Origin: Actinomycetes bacterium
GTDB lineage: Bacteria; Actinomycetota; Acidimicrobiia; Acidimicrobiales; RAAP-2
Length of the DNA: 12,933 nucleotides
NCBI GenBank assembly: GCA_021849435.1
Contig: JAJZSX010000027.1
Location: 1 to 12,933, forward strand
Reading direction: 5' to 3'
The notes under the pieces were generated by a model. It was not told the origin of the DNA. It worked only from the letters and a program-made list of their open reading frames with translations, and did no database searches. The translations under genes and the position numbers were made by a program. Shown here in pieces: positions 5,935 through 12,933 of this stretch; within the stretch, counting starts at the first letter, position 1, and every line of letters starts with the position of its first letter.

Positions 5935-6851
5935 ACCGCGCTCTAATCGTTGTGGAACCCGGCGTGGATCCAAAGCCCGCACGTTCGATGCTCATCGGCG
6001 TCGCCGATCACGTGAGCGTCCTTACCCTCACCGACACTCAACGCTCTGGCGCCGTGGATGTGGAAGCCGATGACCTGCTCTGTGTGGTCGCCGAAGGGCT
6101 TGACAGTGCCGAATCGACAGCCGACGTCATTGCGCAGCTGGTGGGGGAGCTCGGGGTCACTCTCGTAATACTGCCGGCGACGGCACGTTTCCGCGAGGTG
6201 TTCCCACTGCTCGCTCACCGGCTCGACGCGGCGTGCGTCTCAGACGTCCTCTCATTAAGTGTCACCGATGGGACGTGGCACGTCGAACGACTCCTGTACG
6301 GGGGAGTGGCCGTGGCCACCGTGGCGCTTCGTCGGCCCATTGCAGTCGTGACGGTTCCCGCCGCCAGCTGCGAGGTCGGGGTAGGCGTGGCGCCAAGAGT
6401 TGCGGACGTGGTGGTCGTTACTACACCCGCCAAGACGGTGGTGGCCCGCCAACAAGTGGTGCGCGAGGTCGCGCTCGCGGGTGCGGAGCGACTCGTCTCA
6501 TTTGGCCGCGGTGTTCGCACTCGAGACGATATGAAGCAGATCGAACAGCTGGCGGCATTGCTCAAGGCGCAGATCGGGTGCTCGCGGCCCGTCGTCGAGG
6601 ACTTGCGCTGGTTGACCGTGGACCACCAGGTCGGCCTGACCGGTACGACGGTCAAGCCTGAGTTGTACCTCGCCATCGGGATCTCGGGTCAGATCCAACA
6701 CTTGGTCGGCATGCGGGACTCGAAGGTGATCGTCGCCGTCAATAACAATGCCGCTGCGCCAATATTCAGCGTCGCCGACATTGGTGTCGTGGGTGACCTT
6801 TATGAGGTGGTGCCACGCCTGATTGCGGCTCTGAGCGCGACGGCGGCCTAA
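5931..6851 (+). CDS. etfA: Electron transfer flavoprotein alpha subunit
   Basis: This 306-residue protein starts in ATGA overlap with etfB. The variable N-terminal half (about 1-180) is followed by a clear C-terminal FAD domain: GRGV (193-196), CSRP (217-220), QVGLTGTTVKPELYLA (about 233-248), GISGQIQH (250-257) and APIFSVADIGVVGDL (about 276-290). One oddity is that the normally near-invariant NKDP before APIF reads NNNA (271-274). In known ETFs this segment lies against the FAD, so the substitution may tune the flavin. Together with EtfB it should link the FAD/Fe-S dehydrogenase to the membrane protein encoded 103 bp downstream. The 103-bp gap shows no separate promoter that I can support. 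Confidence 0.95.
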   Translation: MNRALIVVEPGVDPKPARSMLIGVADHVSVLTLTDTQRSGAVDVEADDLLCVVAEGLDSAESTADVIAQLVGELGVTLVILPATARFREVFPLLAHRLDAACVSDVLSLSVTDGTWHVERLLYGGVAVATVALRRPIAVVTVPAASCEVGVGVAPRVADVVVVTTPAKTVVARQQVVREVALAGAERLVSFGRGVRTRDDMKQIEQLAALLKAQIGCSRPVVEDLRWLTVDHQVGLTGTTVKPELYLAIGISGQIQHLVGMRDSKVIVAVNNNAAAPIFSVADIGVVGDLYEVVPRLIAALSATAA

Positions 6852-6954
6852 GCACGATGAGGATGGCGACCATGGTGCCCGCTGGACGATTGACTGCCCG
6901 CTCGAATGATGAGTGGCTGAAGTCGCCTGCATCTCGCCATGGGAGTAACTCGAG

Positions 6955-9000
6955 GTGATTGGCGCCGCCTACACCTACATGCCGGACCTGCCGATGTGGC
7001 TTCACTGGGGCATCTACGTCATGTTCGCCGGATCGATGTGTGCCGCGGGAGCGATTCTCACCCACAAGATCCATCGACTCGAGATCGGGTGGCGTGAACT
7101 GGTCTCGGGTCTGCGCACGTCGCTCGTCGCTCGTCCTCGGGTCGTGTTGGACACACTTGCGCGCGAAAGCGTCGGTCAGCGGCGGATTCGTCGCAATCGA
7201 CTGGGTGGACTGCTCCACGGGCTCATCTTCTACTCGTTCTTAATGCTCCTGCTCGGCACGACGCTGATCGGCGTGCAGCACGACGTATCCGCTCGACTGT
7301 TCGGATTCTCATTCCTGCGAGGTGGTTTCTACCTCGTTGAGAAGGCACTGCTGGATACGGCGGGTGTGGCCCTGCTCGGTGGCGTGGGCGTTGCGATGTG
7401 GCGTCGCCACCGGGTCCGCCCCCCACACCTCGGACAACGCGCCTCGCTCCACCTGGTCTACGGGGCCCTCGCCTTCATGAGTCTCTCAGGTCTTGTCCTC
7501 GAGGCGACAAGGAATCTCGCCGTGCCGTCGGGTACTGGCTGGTGGACCTACGCCGGTCACGTGGTGGCAATCGTCATCCATCCAGTGATTGGCGTTCACG
7601 TACTCGGCGCCTACAAGTTGGCGTGGGCGATCCACGTGATCGCTGCCTTCACCTTCATCGGCGCCGCGGCAGGCACCACACTCGACCATGTCGTGATGGT
7701 CCCCGTTAATCTCATTCTCGCGTCGAACCGACCGTCAGGTTTGACGGCGAGACCATTTGACCTTGCGGCCGCACTCGAAGCGGAAGAAGACCTTGACGAG
7801 CTCACCGCGGGCTTCGCGAATCCGATGGATCTGTCGTGGGATCGGCGACTGATGCTCGATTCGTGCGTGAACTGCGGGCGTTGTGAGGCGATCTGCCCGG
7901 CCACCGCGGCCGGGCGACCCCTCTCGCCTCGGCTTCTCGTGCAGGCGCTGCGAAACGACATGCGCCAGACGGGGACGGCTGAACACACCCTCAGTGACGT
8001 GTTCGAGCGCTCCGTCATCAACGAGGACACGATCTGGTCCTGTCTCACCTGCAGCGCATGTAGACAAGAATGTCCCGTGGGCATCGATCAGCCGGGCGTC
8101 GTGCTTGATCTTCGCCGACACCTGGCTGAGGGTGGCCGCCTTGATGAGCCGAAGGCGCTCGTACTCGCCGGCCTCGAGCGCAATCAGAATCCGTTGGGAT
8201 TACCGTCGTATCAGCGAGCCGACTGGCTCACCGAACTCGGCGTTCCATCGATTCGCGAGAAGCCGGACGTCGACTTCCTGTATTGGATTGGCTGCATGGC
8301 GTCCTACGATCAGCGGGCGAGGGAGATCGTGCGCTCGATGATCAAGATTCTCGAGCACGTTGGCCTCACGGTCGCCGTTCTCGGTAACGAAGAGCAGTGT
8401 CACGGCGAGTGTCAACGCCGACTGGGTGACGAAGCTGGATTTCAGGTTCGAACGATGGAAATGGCTCAACTACTCGAATCGTGCGGCACCAAACGTATCT
8501 TGACGCACTGTCCGCACTGCATGAATACCTTCACCAACGACTATCGCGAATTCGGTATTGAACTCGAGGTCGTTCACCACAGTCAACTACTCGCCGAACT
8601 GATCGAGTCGGGACGGCTCGACATCGACCCGGCGCTCGAGGGATCAGTGGCCTATCACGACCCGTGCAACCTTGGCCGCGTGTTAGGTGTCTATGATGCG
8701 CCGCGGGCAGTCGTGCGCGCGAGCGCCGGCGAGGTGGTCGAATTCGAGCGACACGGAGATGCGTCCTTCTGCTGTGGCGCCGGCGGCGCAAACTACTTCT
8801 ACAAGACGCCGGGTGCCACGAGCGTCTCGGGGTTGCGCCTGGCCCAGGCGCGCGATGTTGGGGCCGCGACCGTCGCTACCGCCTGCCCGTTCTGCCTAGG
8901 CATGCTGGAGGACGCCACCAAGAGCGGTGACGCGACGCCGGTGAAGATCCGAGATCTTTCGGAATTGGTGGCGGCCCAATTGCCGACGGTACAACGTTGA
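6955..9000 (+). CDS. Membrane cytochrome b/Fe-S/CCG protein, probable ETF:menaquinone oxidoreductase (EMO-like, HdrD-like)
   Basis: The GTG at 6955 follows GGGAG at 6941-6945, and the product has 681 residues. Residues about 12-258 hold five or six membrane helices of the NarI/cytochrome b type, with His at 17, 88, 166, 202, 209, 215 and 227 as possible haem ligands. Two ferredoxin-type clusters follow: C304/C307/C310/C314-P and C363/C366/C369/C373-P. Then come two CCG domains as in heterodisulfide reductase HdrD. The first has C447, C482-H483-G484 in place of CCG, and C519/C522. The second is canonical: C571, C606-C607, C644/C647. This architecture, next to etfBA, matches membrane proteins described as ETF:(methyl)menaquinone oxidoreductases in bacteria lacking the classical ETF-QO. 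Inferred role: take electrons from EtfAB and reduce quinone. Reverse flow is possible in principle. Confidence 0.9.
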   Translation: MIGAAYTYMPDLPMWLHWGIYVMFAGSMCAAGAILTHKIHRLEIGWRELVSGLRTSLVARPRVVLDTLARESVGQRRIRRNRLGGLLHGLIFYSFLMLLLGTTLIGVQHDVSARLFGFSFLRGGFYLVEKALLDTAGVALLGGVGVAMWRRHRVRPPHLGQRASLHLVYGALAFMSLSGLVLEATRNLAVPSGTGWWTYAGHVVAIVIHPVIGVHVLGAYKLAWAIHVIAAFTFIGAAAGTTLDHVVMVPVNLILASNRPSGLTARPFDLAAALEAEEDLDELTAGFANPMDLSWDRRLMLDSCVNCGRCEAICPATAAGRPLSPRLLVQALRNDMRQTGTAEHTLSDVFERSVINEDTIWSCLTCSACRQECPVGIDQPGVVLDLRRHLAEGGRLDEPKALVLAGLERNQNPLGLPSYQRADWLTELGVPSIREKPDVDFLYWIGCMASYDQRAREIVRSMIKILEHVGLTVAVLGNEEQCHGECQRRLGDEAGFQVRTMEMAQLLESCGTKRILTHCPHCMNTFTNDYREFGIELEVVHHSQLLAELIESGRLDIDPALEGSVAYHDPCNLGRVLGVYDAPRAVVRASAGEVVEFERHGDASFCCGAGGANYFYKTPGATSVSGLRLAQARDVGAATVATACPFCLGMLEDATKSGDATPVKIRDLSELVAAQLPTVQR

Positions 9001-9011
9001 TCGGTGCGGGG

Positions 9012-9096
9012 CGAATCGATATTCGTGAAGGTTGGGCCGGGTGATCCGGTGCACCCGTCGTCACTAGATGCGGTCCTTGGTAGCGGAACCTTCGCG
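9012..9096 (+). promoter_or_regulatory. Stem-loop-rich spacer between the membrane oxidoreductase and gntR
   Basis: The 147-bp gap holds three inverted repeats. CGAAT-CGAT-ATTCG lies at 9012-9025. Outer arms 9024-9033 and 9087-9096 pair over 10 bp (GAAGGTT with AACCTTC at the core, one G-T wobble). Inside them, CGGGTG (9038-9043) pairs with CACCCG (9052-9057) around an 8-nt loop. No T-run follows, so a classical terminator is unlikely. The region could lower readthrough, protect an mRNA end or hold an internal promoter that sets regulator level separately. No promoter hexamers are convincing here. Confidence 0.4.
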
Positions 9097-9147
9097 CCAT
9101 GGCGTGCGTTGGGTGAGTCGCGCGACACCCGTCGGTAGGATTGGCTC

Positions 9148-9912
9148 GTGAGCGTGCAGACCTCAAGTGGTGGCGCAGTGCAAGGAATCATCTTGCCCCT
9201 CGTCACGGTCGCTCGGGCTGACGAAGTCGAACAGCGGATTCGTCAAGCGATTTCGCTTGGCCTGTTGCCAGATGGTCAGCAGTTGCCGCCTGAGGCAGTC
9301 TTCGCGGCCAACCTTGGAATCTCGCCGATGACGTTGCGCGATGCACTGGCGAGCCTACGACAACAGGGGCTGGTCGAGACTCGACGAGGTCGGGCCGGCG
9401 GCACCTTTGTGAAGCGTCCGGAGAACCCCTTGATACCGGCGCTCTGGGAACGGCTCCGCCAGATGAGTATCACCGCACTTCGCGATCTCACCGACGAGCA
9501 TGCCGCCATCGCGGGTACCGTGGCGCGACTCGCCGCTGAGCGGTCGACCGAGGCCAACGTGCGCCGGCTGCGGGGACTCGTCGAGCGACTGGCGACCGCG
9601 GAGAACCTGGGCTCACGCATCCGCGCCGACTCGCGTTTTCATGTCGACCTTGCAGCGGCGTCGCACTCGGAACGCTTGATGCAGCGTGAGGTGATGCTCC
9701 AGGGCGAAGTGGGCGACATTCTCTGGTTGGATCACCAACCCGAGTTGGATGTCGCGCTGGAAGTTCGCGACCATATGGCGATCGTGGAAGCCATTGCTGA
9801 CGAGGACGGCGAGCGCGCGCGGCGATACGCCGAGGACCACGTGCAACGTAACTTTCGTCGGCTGAGTGAATTGCATCATGTGGCAAGTAGGTCGGGAGAG
9901 GGCCGTAAATGA
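9148..9912 (+). CDS. GntR-family regulator, FadR subfamily with FCD ligand domain
   Basis: A 254-residue protein; the GTG at 9148 has TAGGA 7 nt upstream. The winged-helix domain spans about 22-90: ADEVEQRIRQAISLGLLPDG, QLPPEAVFAANLGIS, MTLRDALASLRQQGLV, then RRGRAGGTFV. An all-helical FCD domain covers about 105-245. The metal-site pattern of FCD proteins is visible: D161-x3-H165 (DSRFH), H209 (DHMAIVEAI) and H231 (EDHV). Family members are dimeric regulators, usually repressors, that release DNA when a small acid or related effector binds. Its gene overlaps the dCache gene by 4 nt (ATGA), which suggests that the two proteins are made together and may work together. Likely targets are the shared boxes at 1971-2004 and 12317-12350 (inference). 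Confidence 0.92.
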   Translation: MSVQTSSGGAVQGIILPLVTVARADEVEQRIRQAISLGLLPDGQQLPPEAVFAANLGISPMTLRDALASLRQQGLVETRRGRAGGTFVKRPENPLIPALWERLRQMSITALRDLTDEHAAIAGTVARLAAERSTEANVRRLRGLVERLATAENLGSRIRADSRFHVDLAAASHSERLMQREVMLQGEVGDILWLDHQPELDVALEVRDHMAIVEAIADEDGERARRYAEDHVQRNFRRLSELHHVASRSGEGRK

Positions 9913-10670
9913 ACGATCAAGTACATCTGAGCCGCGCAGAGATTTCGACCGCGATACACGGTGCCGCGGAGACGATCGTGGTGACTTTCGAATCGGTCTT
10001 CCAACGTATCGAGCGGATCGCGGAGGCGATGATCCTTCTGCACCAGGACCAAGTGCAACGCGGGGAGTCCTTGACGTCCGAGAGGTTGGCCGCTCTTCGC
10101 CCAGTGATTCAAGAGCAGTTGCGCCAACTTCCGTTTGTCGATGGAATGGGCGTGTTGGTTGCGCCGGATCTCCTGGCCGACTGCGCACGCTGTGTCGAGT
10201 GGTGGCGTCAGCGCGAACACGACGTGGCACCACTGTGGGTGAACCTCGATCCGACGAGCGTTGATCTCTACGACTACCTCGACATGGAATGGTTTGTCGC
10301 CGCGCAACGCGACCTTTCGCGCGCGGTTGTCGGACCCTACATTGACTACGCCGGTGCCGATCACTACATCGTGACCCTGGTGTCACCGGTGGTCGACGGG
10401 GTGTTTCTCGGTGCCGTCGGCGCCGATATCTGGATGTCAGCTATCGAGGCGAAAGTGATTCCCGCGCTTTACGAGTTGAATTTCGAGGCGGTCTTGGTCA
10501 ACAGTGAACGTCGCGTCGTGTCGACGAATTCATCACGTTGGACTGTTGGGTCACGACTGGCGGCGATACCCCGCGCCGGAGATGGAACGTTCGCAGCCGC
10601 GGTCGATGTGGGCGGCGCGAGTAATTGGGTGCTCGCCGCGGCCATAGAGACGACGACTGCGACTGCGTGA
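9909..10670 (+). CDS. Stand-alone cytosolic dCache (PDC sensor) domain protein
   Basis: This 253-residue protein starts in ATGA overlap with gntR, with GGGAGAGGG just upstream. The first 70 residues are helical, followed by a Cache fold. Diagnostic parts are YDYLDMEWFVAA (121-132), GPYIDYAGADHYIVTLVSPV (142-161) and GVFLGAVGADIWM (164-176). dCache domains normally sit outside the membrane in chemoreceptors and kinases, between two membrane helices. Here there is no signal peptide, no membrane segment and no output domain. Compared with the amino-acid-sensing pattern YxxxxRxWYxxA plus later Tyr and Asp, it has Y121, M126 in place of Arg, W128, F129, A132, Y144 and D173. Loss of the carboxylate-binding Arg with retention of the amine-binding Asp suggests an amine ligand (inference). 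It probably acts as a cytosolic co-sensor for the GntR protein. Confidence 0.82.
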   Translation: MNDQVHLSRAEISTAIHGAAETIVVTFESVFQRIERIAEAMILLHQDQVQRGESLTSERLAALRPVIQEQLRQLPFVDGMGVLVAPDLLADCARCVEWWRQREHDVAPLWVNLDPTSVDLYDYLDMEWFVAAQRDLSRAVVGPYIDYAGADHYIVTLVSPVVDGVFLGAVGADIWMSAIEAKVIPALYELNFEAVLVNSERRVVSTNSSRWTVGSRLAAIPRAGDGTFAAAVDVGGASNWVLAAAIETTTATA

Positions 10671-10673
10671 TCG

Positions 10674-10719
10674 GACAACGTCCGCCCCGGGAGGTGTAGT
10701 GCCCGGGGCGGACGTTGTC
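10674..10719. terminator. Bidirectional hairpin between convergent genes
   Basis: GACAACGTCCGCCCCGGG (10674-10691) and its exact reverse complement (10702-10719) form a perfect 18-bp stem with a 10-nt loop. It sits 3 bp after the dCache stop and 4 bp before the stop codon of the convergent permease, so it can end both transcripts. There is no T-run, common in GC-rich actinobacteria. It could also shield both mRNA 3' ends from degradation. Confidence 0.85.
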
Positions 10720-10723
10720 GCGA

Positions 10724-12253
10724 CTAGTTGCCGACGGAGCTACCGAACTCGGGACGTCGGGTCAGAATCTCCTCGTGGACTACCAGCTCTCGCTCCATCG
10801 CGTCGGCCTGAGCGTCATCGCGAACGTGGGGCTTGGGTCGGAAGACGAGCAGGTAAACGATGCCGATAGCGAGCACCACGCCGACCGAAATCGGTACGAG
10901 CCAACGGTTAACGAATCCTGGTCCGTTCGGCGGTGTCTTGATGCTGAGCACCACGATGGTCGCGACGCCATAGACGAGGGCCACGATATTCACCGGTAGC
11001 CCCCAACGCTTGAGCTGGAACGATCCTGCGGGCTTCCAGCCCTTGGCACGTCCGTATAGAGACGCGACCACGACACTCTGGAATCCGATGTAGATCCCGA
11101 CCACGGAGAACGTAATGATCCGAGCGACGGTCGCCGACGGGAGGAAGCAGATGATGGCCGGAATGATGGTGGCCACTGCGACCGCGCCGGGAGGCATGTG
11201 GAACCGGGGAGAGACCTTCGAGAGCGACCGGTGTCCGACGATCATGCCGTCACGGGCGTAGGAGAAGACCAGTCGCGTGGCCGCGGCCTGAATCGCCAGG
11301 GTGCACGAGATGAACGCCGTCAACACAAAGATGAGTGCGATCTTTGTCCCGAAGCCGCCGAGGCCCTGGACGAAGATTGTCCCGATCGGGTTAGCGTCCT
11401 TGCCGCTGATCACGTCCTTGAAGTTTGGCGTCGCCAAGATAAAGGAGAGCGTGACGAAAGCCGAGACGAGACCGCCCATCAACAAGGTCATACGCATAGC
11501 CCGAGGAACTTTGCGTGACGGGTCCTTTACTTCTTCTGCCACGTCGCCGCAGGCTTCGAACCCGTAGAAGATCCATACGCTGAAGAGCGCCGCCGCGAGG
11601 AAAGCGCCAGTGTAGTTACCGCTACCAGCGCCGAAGGTGTGGAACAGGACCCCGAGACTCTGATGGCGGTCGTGGATCAGGAACCATGCGCCAAAGACGA
11701 CGGTACCGATGATCTCTGCGGCGAAACCGAGGTTCGCCACGAATGCGAGGCGCCGGATGCCGGCGAGGTTAACCACCGCACCGATGCAGATGATGACAAT
11801 CGCGGAGATGATCGTCGAAGTACTCGTGTTGGCGTATCCGAAGAGCTGTGCGGCGTACGGGTTCGCGGAGAACGCGACCGACGCGACCGTGATCAGGAGT
11901 GCCCACGTATACATCCATCCAGCGAGCCACGCGTAGCGTTCTCCCACCAATCGTTTGGCCCATTGATAGATGCCACCGGCCAGTGGGTACTGTGACGCCA
12001 CCTCACTGAAGGTCAACACCACAAAGAATTGTCCAACCATGACGATGGGCATTGACCAGAACATCACCGGCCCGCCCACTCCTAGCCCATACGCGAACAG
12101 TGCGTAGACGCCGACGAGTGGCGACAGGTACGTGAAGCCAATCGCGAAGTTCGACCAGAGCCCGAGGGCCCTCGTGAGTTGCTGTTTGTAGCCCAGCGAC
12201 GCTAAATGCGCAACATCTCGCTGATGCTGGTCGTCGGTCGTGCTTTCTTTCAT
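10724..12253 (-). CDS. APC-superfamily amino acid/amine permease
   Basis: An integral membrane transporter of 509 residues. The start at 12253 follows AGGGGGG on the minus strand. About 12 membrane segments follow a polar N-terminus of roughly 30 residues. APC signatures are FAIGFTYLSPLVGVYALF (36-53) in helix 1, with the unwound-helix region, SEVASQYPLAGGIYQWAKRL (83-102) after helix 2, and GFEACGDVAEEVKDPSRKVP (231-250) at the helix 6 end. The last membrane helix is near 450-471, followed by a charged cytosolic tail. The closest families by eye are the GABA/choline/ethanolamine-type permeases, which use a cation gradient to import small amines or amino acids. The promoter box is shared with the FAD-ETF operon, so uptake is probably co-regulated with oxidation. 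The exact substrate is not readable. Confidence 0.93.
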   Translation of the reverse strand: MKESTTDDQHQRDVAHLASLGYKQQLTRALGLWSNFAIGFTYLSPLVGVYALFAYGLGVGGPVMFWSMPIVMVGQFFVVLTFSEVASQYPLAGGIYQWAKRLVGERYAWLAGWMYTWALLITVASVAFSANPYAAQLFGYANTSTSTIISAIVIICIGAVVNLAGIRRLAFVANLGFAAEIIGTVVFGAWFLIHDRHQSLGVLFHTFGAGSGNYTGAFLAAALFSVWIFYGFEACGDVAEEVKDPSRKVPRAMRMTLLMGGLVSAFVTLSFILATPNFKDVISGKDANPIGTIFVQGLGGFGTKIALIFVLTAFISCTLAIQAAATRLVFSYARDGMIVGHRSLSKVSPRFHMPPGAVAVATIIPAIICFLPSATVARIITFSVVGIYIGFQSVVVASLYGRAKGWKPAGSFQLKRWGLPVNIVALVYGVATIVVLSIKTPPNGPGFVNRWLVPISVGVVLAIGIVYLLVFRPKPHVRDDAQADAMERELVVHEEILTRRPEFGSSVGN

Positions 12254-12316
12254 GCATCCCCCCTAGTCGTGTCGATCGCTCGCTTCCGGGATTTGTCCCG
12301 GTGACGCCGCGATGTT

Positions 12317-12350
12317 GCTAAAACATACAACATCAGTGGTTTCTGCGCAA
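12317..12350 (-). promoter_or_regulatory. Promoter/operator box of the permease (copy 2 of shared box)
   Basis: On the minus strand TTGCGC (12350-12345) and TATGTT (12327-12322) are 17 bp apart, 68 nt upstream of the permease ATG. The segment is 29/34 identical to 1971-2004, with the same hexamers, spacer length and unbroken GTTGTATGTTTTA core. This copy is also flanked by arms GATGTTG (12311-12317) and CAACATC (12328-12334), an inverted repeat around the -10 element that copy 1 lacks. Conserved bases between the hexamers suggest a common regulator in addition to a common sigma factor. Confidence 0.65.
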
Positions 12351-12369
12351 GGAACTTGATGGCGGGGCA

Positions 12370-12388
12370 CTCGTTGTGACCCAACGAG
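12370..12388. repeat. Inverted repeat CTCGTTG-N5-CAACGAG
   Basis: Two perfect 7-bp arms (12370-12376 and 12382-12388) lie between the permease promoter and the dehydrogenase gene. The site is 20 bp upstream of the permease -35 and 118 bp before the dehydrogenase ATG. It could be a regulator site for either gene. No clear promoter for the dehydrogenase could be identified in 12390-12505. Confidence 0.35.
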
Positions 12389-12505
12389 GTAGATTTCAGT
12401 TTTCATGAGGTGAAACGCACCGTGGAACCAAGTGGGGTGAGTAACGACTCTCGGTGAGGAAGCGTCGGTCTAACGTCGAATCATTGTTGATGTCAGGGGG
12501 GAACG

Positions 12506-12933
12506 ATGGAACTCACTGGTCGAACGGCCGTCATCACGGGCGGAGCGAGCGGAATCGGACTGGCGACGGCGACGCGAATGGCCGCTGCCGGTGCGTCCCT
12601 CGTGCTCGGCGACGTCGAGGAGGTCGCGCTCGCAGCGGCGGTCGAGACGCTCTCGAACGCTGGGGCTCGGGTCGTCGGCGTCGCCTGTGACGTCGCGGTC
12701 GAGTCCGACGTCATCGCGCTTCGCGAATCGGCACTCGCGAACTTCGGCGCCGCCCACCTCATCTTCAACAACGCCGGGGTCGGCGCCGGTCCGGCCATCG
12801 GCACGCCCAAGGCCGTGTGGGATTGGGTCATGGGGGTGAACGTCGACGGGGTGATCAACGGCATCAACACCTTCGTGCCGCTCTTCCTCGAACAGGACGA
12901 GGGCCACGTCGTCTCCACCGCCTCGCTGGCGGG
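12506..12933 (+). CDS. Short-chain dehydrogenase/reductase, 3' truncated by window edge
   Basis: ATG 12506 follows AGGGGGGAA, and 142 codons are present before the window ends; classical SDRs are about 250-280 residues. The Rossmann signature TGGASGIG (11-18), the acidic residue after strand 2 (D36), the CDVA segment (61-64), NNAG (88-91) and the VNVDGV segment (111-116) are present. The sequence stops at STASLAG, which holds the catalytic Ser; the YxxxK motif would lie just beyond. D36 suggests NAD(H) rather than NADP(H) (inference). It is divergent from the permease and does not carry the shared promoter box, so a link to the amine/ETF system is unproven. Substrate unknown. Confidence 0.92.
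   Translation, partial: MELTGRTAVITGGASGIGLATATRMAAAGASLVLGDVEEVALAAAVETLSNAGARVVGVACDVAVESDVIALRESALANFGAAHLIFNNAGVGAGPAIGTPKAVWDWVMGVNVDGVINGINTFVPLFLEQDEGHVVSTASLA

Noticed and set aside
5931..6851. Assignment of the ETF as electron-bifurcating
   Set aside because: Association with a GlcD-type protein resembles bifurcating lactate dehydrogenase-ETF, but no NADH-specific motif could be confirmed by eye and a membrane acceptor is encoded in the operon, which favours simple transfer.
12390..12505. Possible promoter for the short-chain dehydrogenase
   Set aside because: TAGATT and similar hexamers occur but none has a credible -35 partner at 16-18 bp.

Overview
The window reads like GC-rich actinobacterial DNA. 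It has dense GTC/CGC/GAC codon use, several GTG starts, stop/start overlaps inside operons, long meaningless antisense frames and purine-rich ribosome binding sites. An acidimicrobial-type Actinomycetota is my best guess, but no rRNA or marker gene is present, so this is a weak inference.

Layout. (1) Positions 1-816 hold the 3' part of a NAD(P)-dependent aldehyde dehydrogenase most like the gamma-aminobutyraldehyde dehydrogenase (PatD/YdcW) group. (2) About 500 bp with no convincing gene follow, ending in a promoter-like region with two palindromes. It drives a small EutQ-like cupin (1325-1663). (3) A 391-bp intergenic region carries a nested inverted repeat and an AT-richer promoter. (4) A same-strand run from 2055 to 10670 encodes a GlcD/VAO-type FAD oxidoreductase, a two-cluster Fe-S/CCG-domain protein, an unknown 81-residue protein, EtfB, EtfA, a membrane cytochrome b/Fe-S/double-CCG protein resembling ETF:(methyl)menaquinone oxidoreductases, a GntR/FCD regulator and a stand-alone dCache sensory domain without membrane segments. 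(5) A perfect 18-bp hairpin separates this run from a convergent APC-family permease (12253-10724, minus). (6) A short-chain dehydrogenase begins at 12506 and runs off the window.

How the parts may work together (inference). The permease imports a small nitrogenous substrate. The FAD/Fe-S pair oxidises it or a breakdown product and passes electrons to EtfAB. The membrane protein then moves them from ETF into the quinone pool. The aldehyde dehydrogenase and the EutQ-like cupin fit amine catabolism. The GntR protein and the dCache protein are translationally coupled and are probably the sensor and regulator. The dCache domain keeps most of the amino-acid/amine pocket positions but has Met where the carboxylate-binding Arg would be, which fits an amine ligand.

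The strongest direct evidence that this is one system is a shared promoter box. The long operon (1971-2004) and the permease (12317-12350, other strand) have matching 34-bp boxes, 29/34 identical, each reading TTGCGC-N17-TATGTT. The two boxes lie at opposite ends of the locus and face inward, so they bracket a regulon of about 10 kb. The chemical identity of the substrate cannot be read from the sequence.
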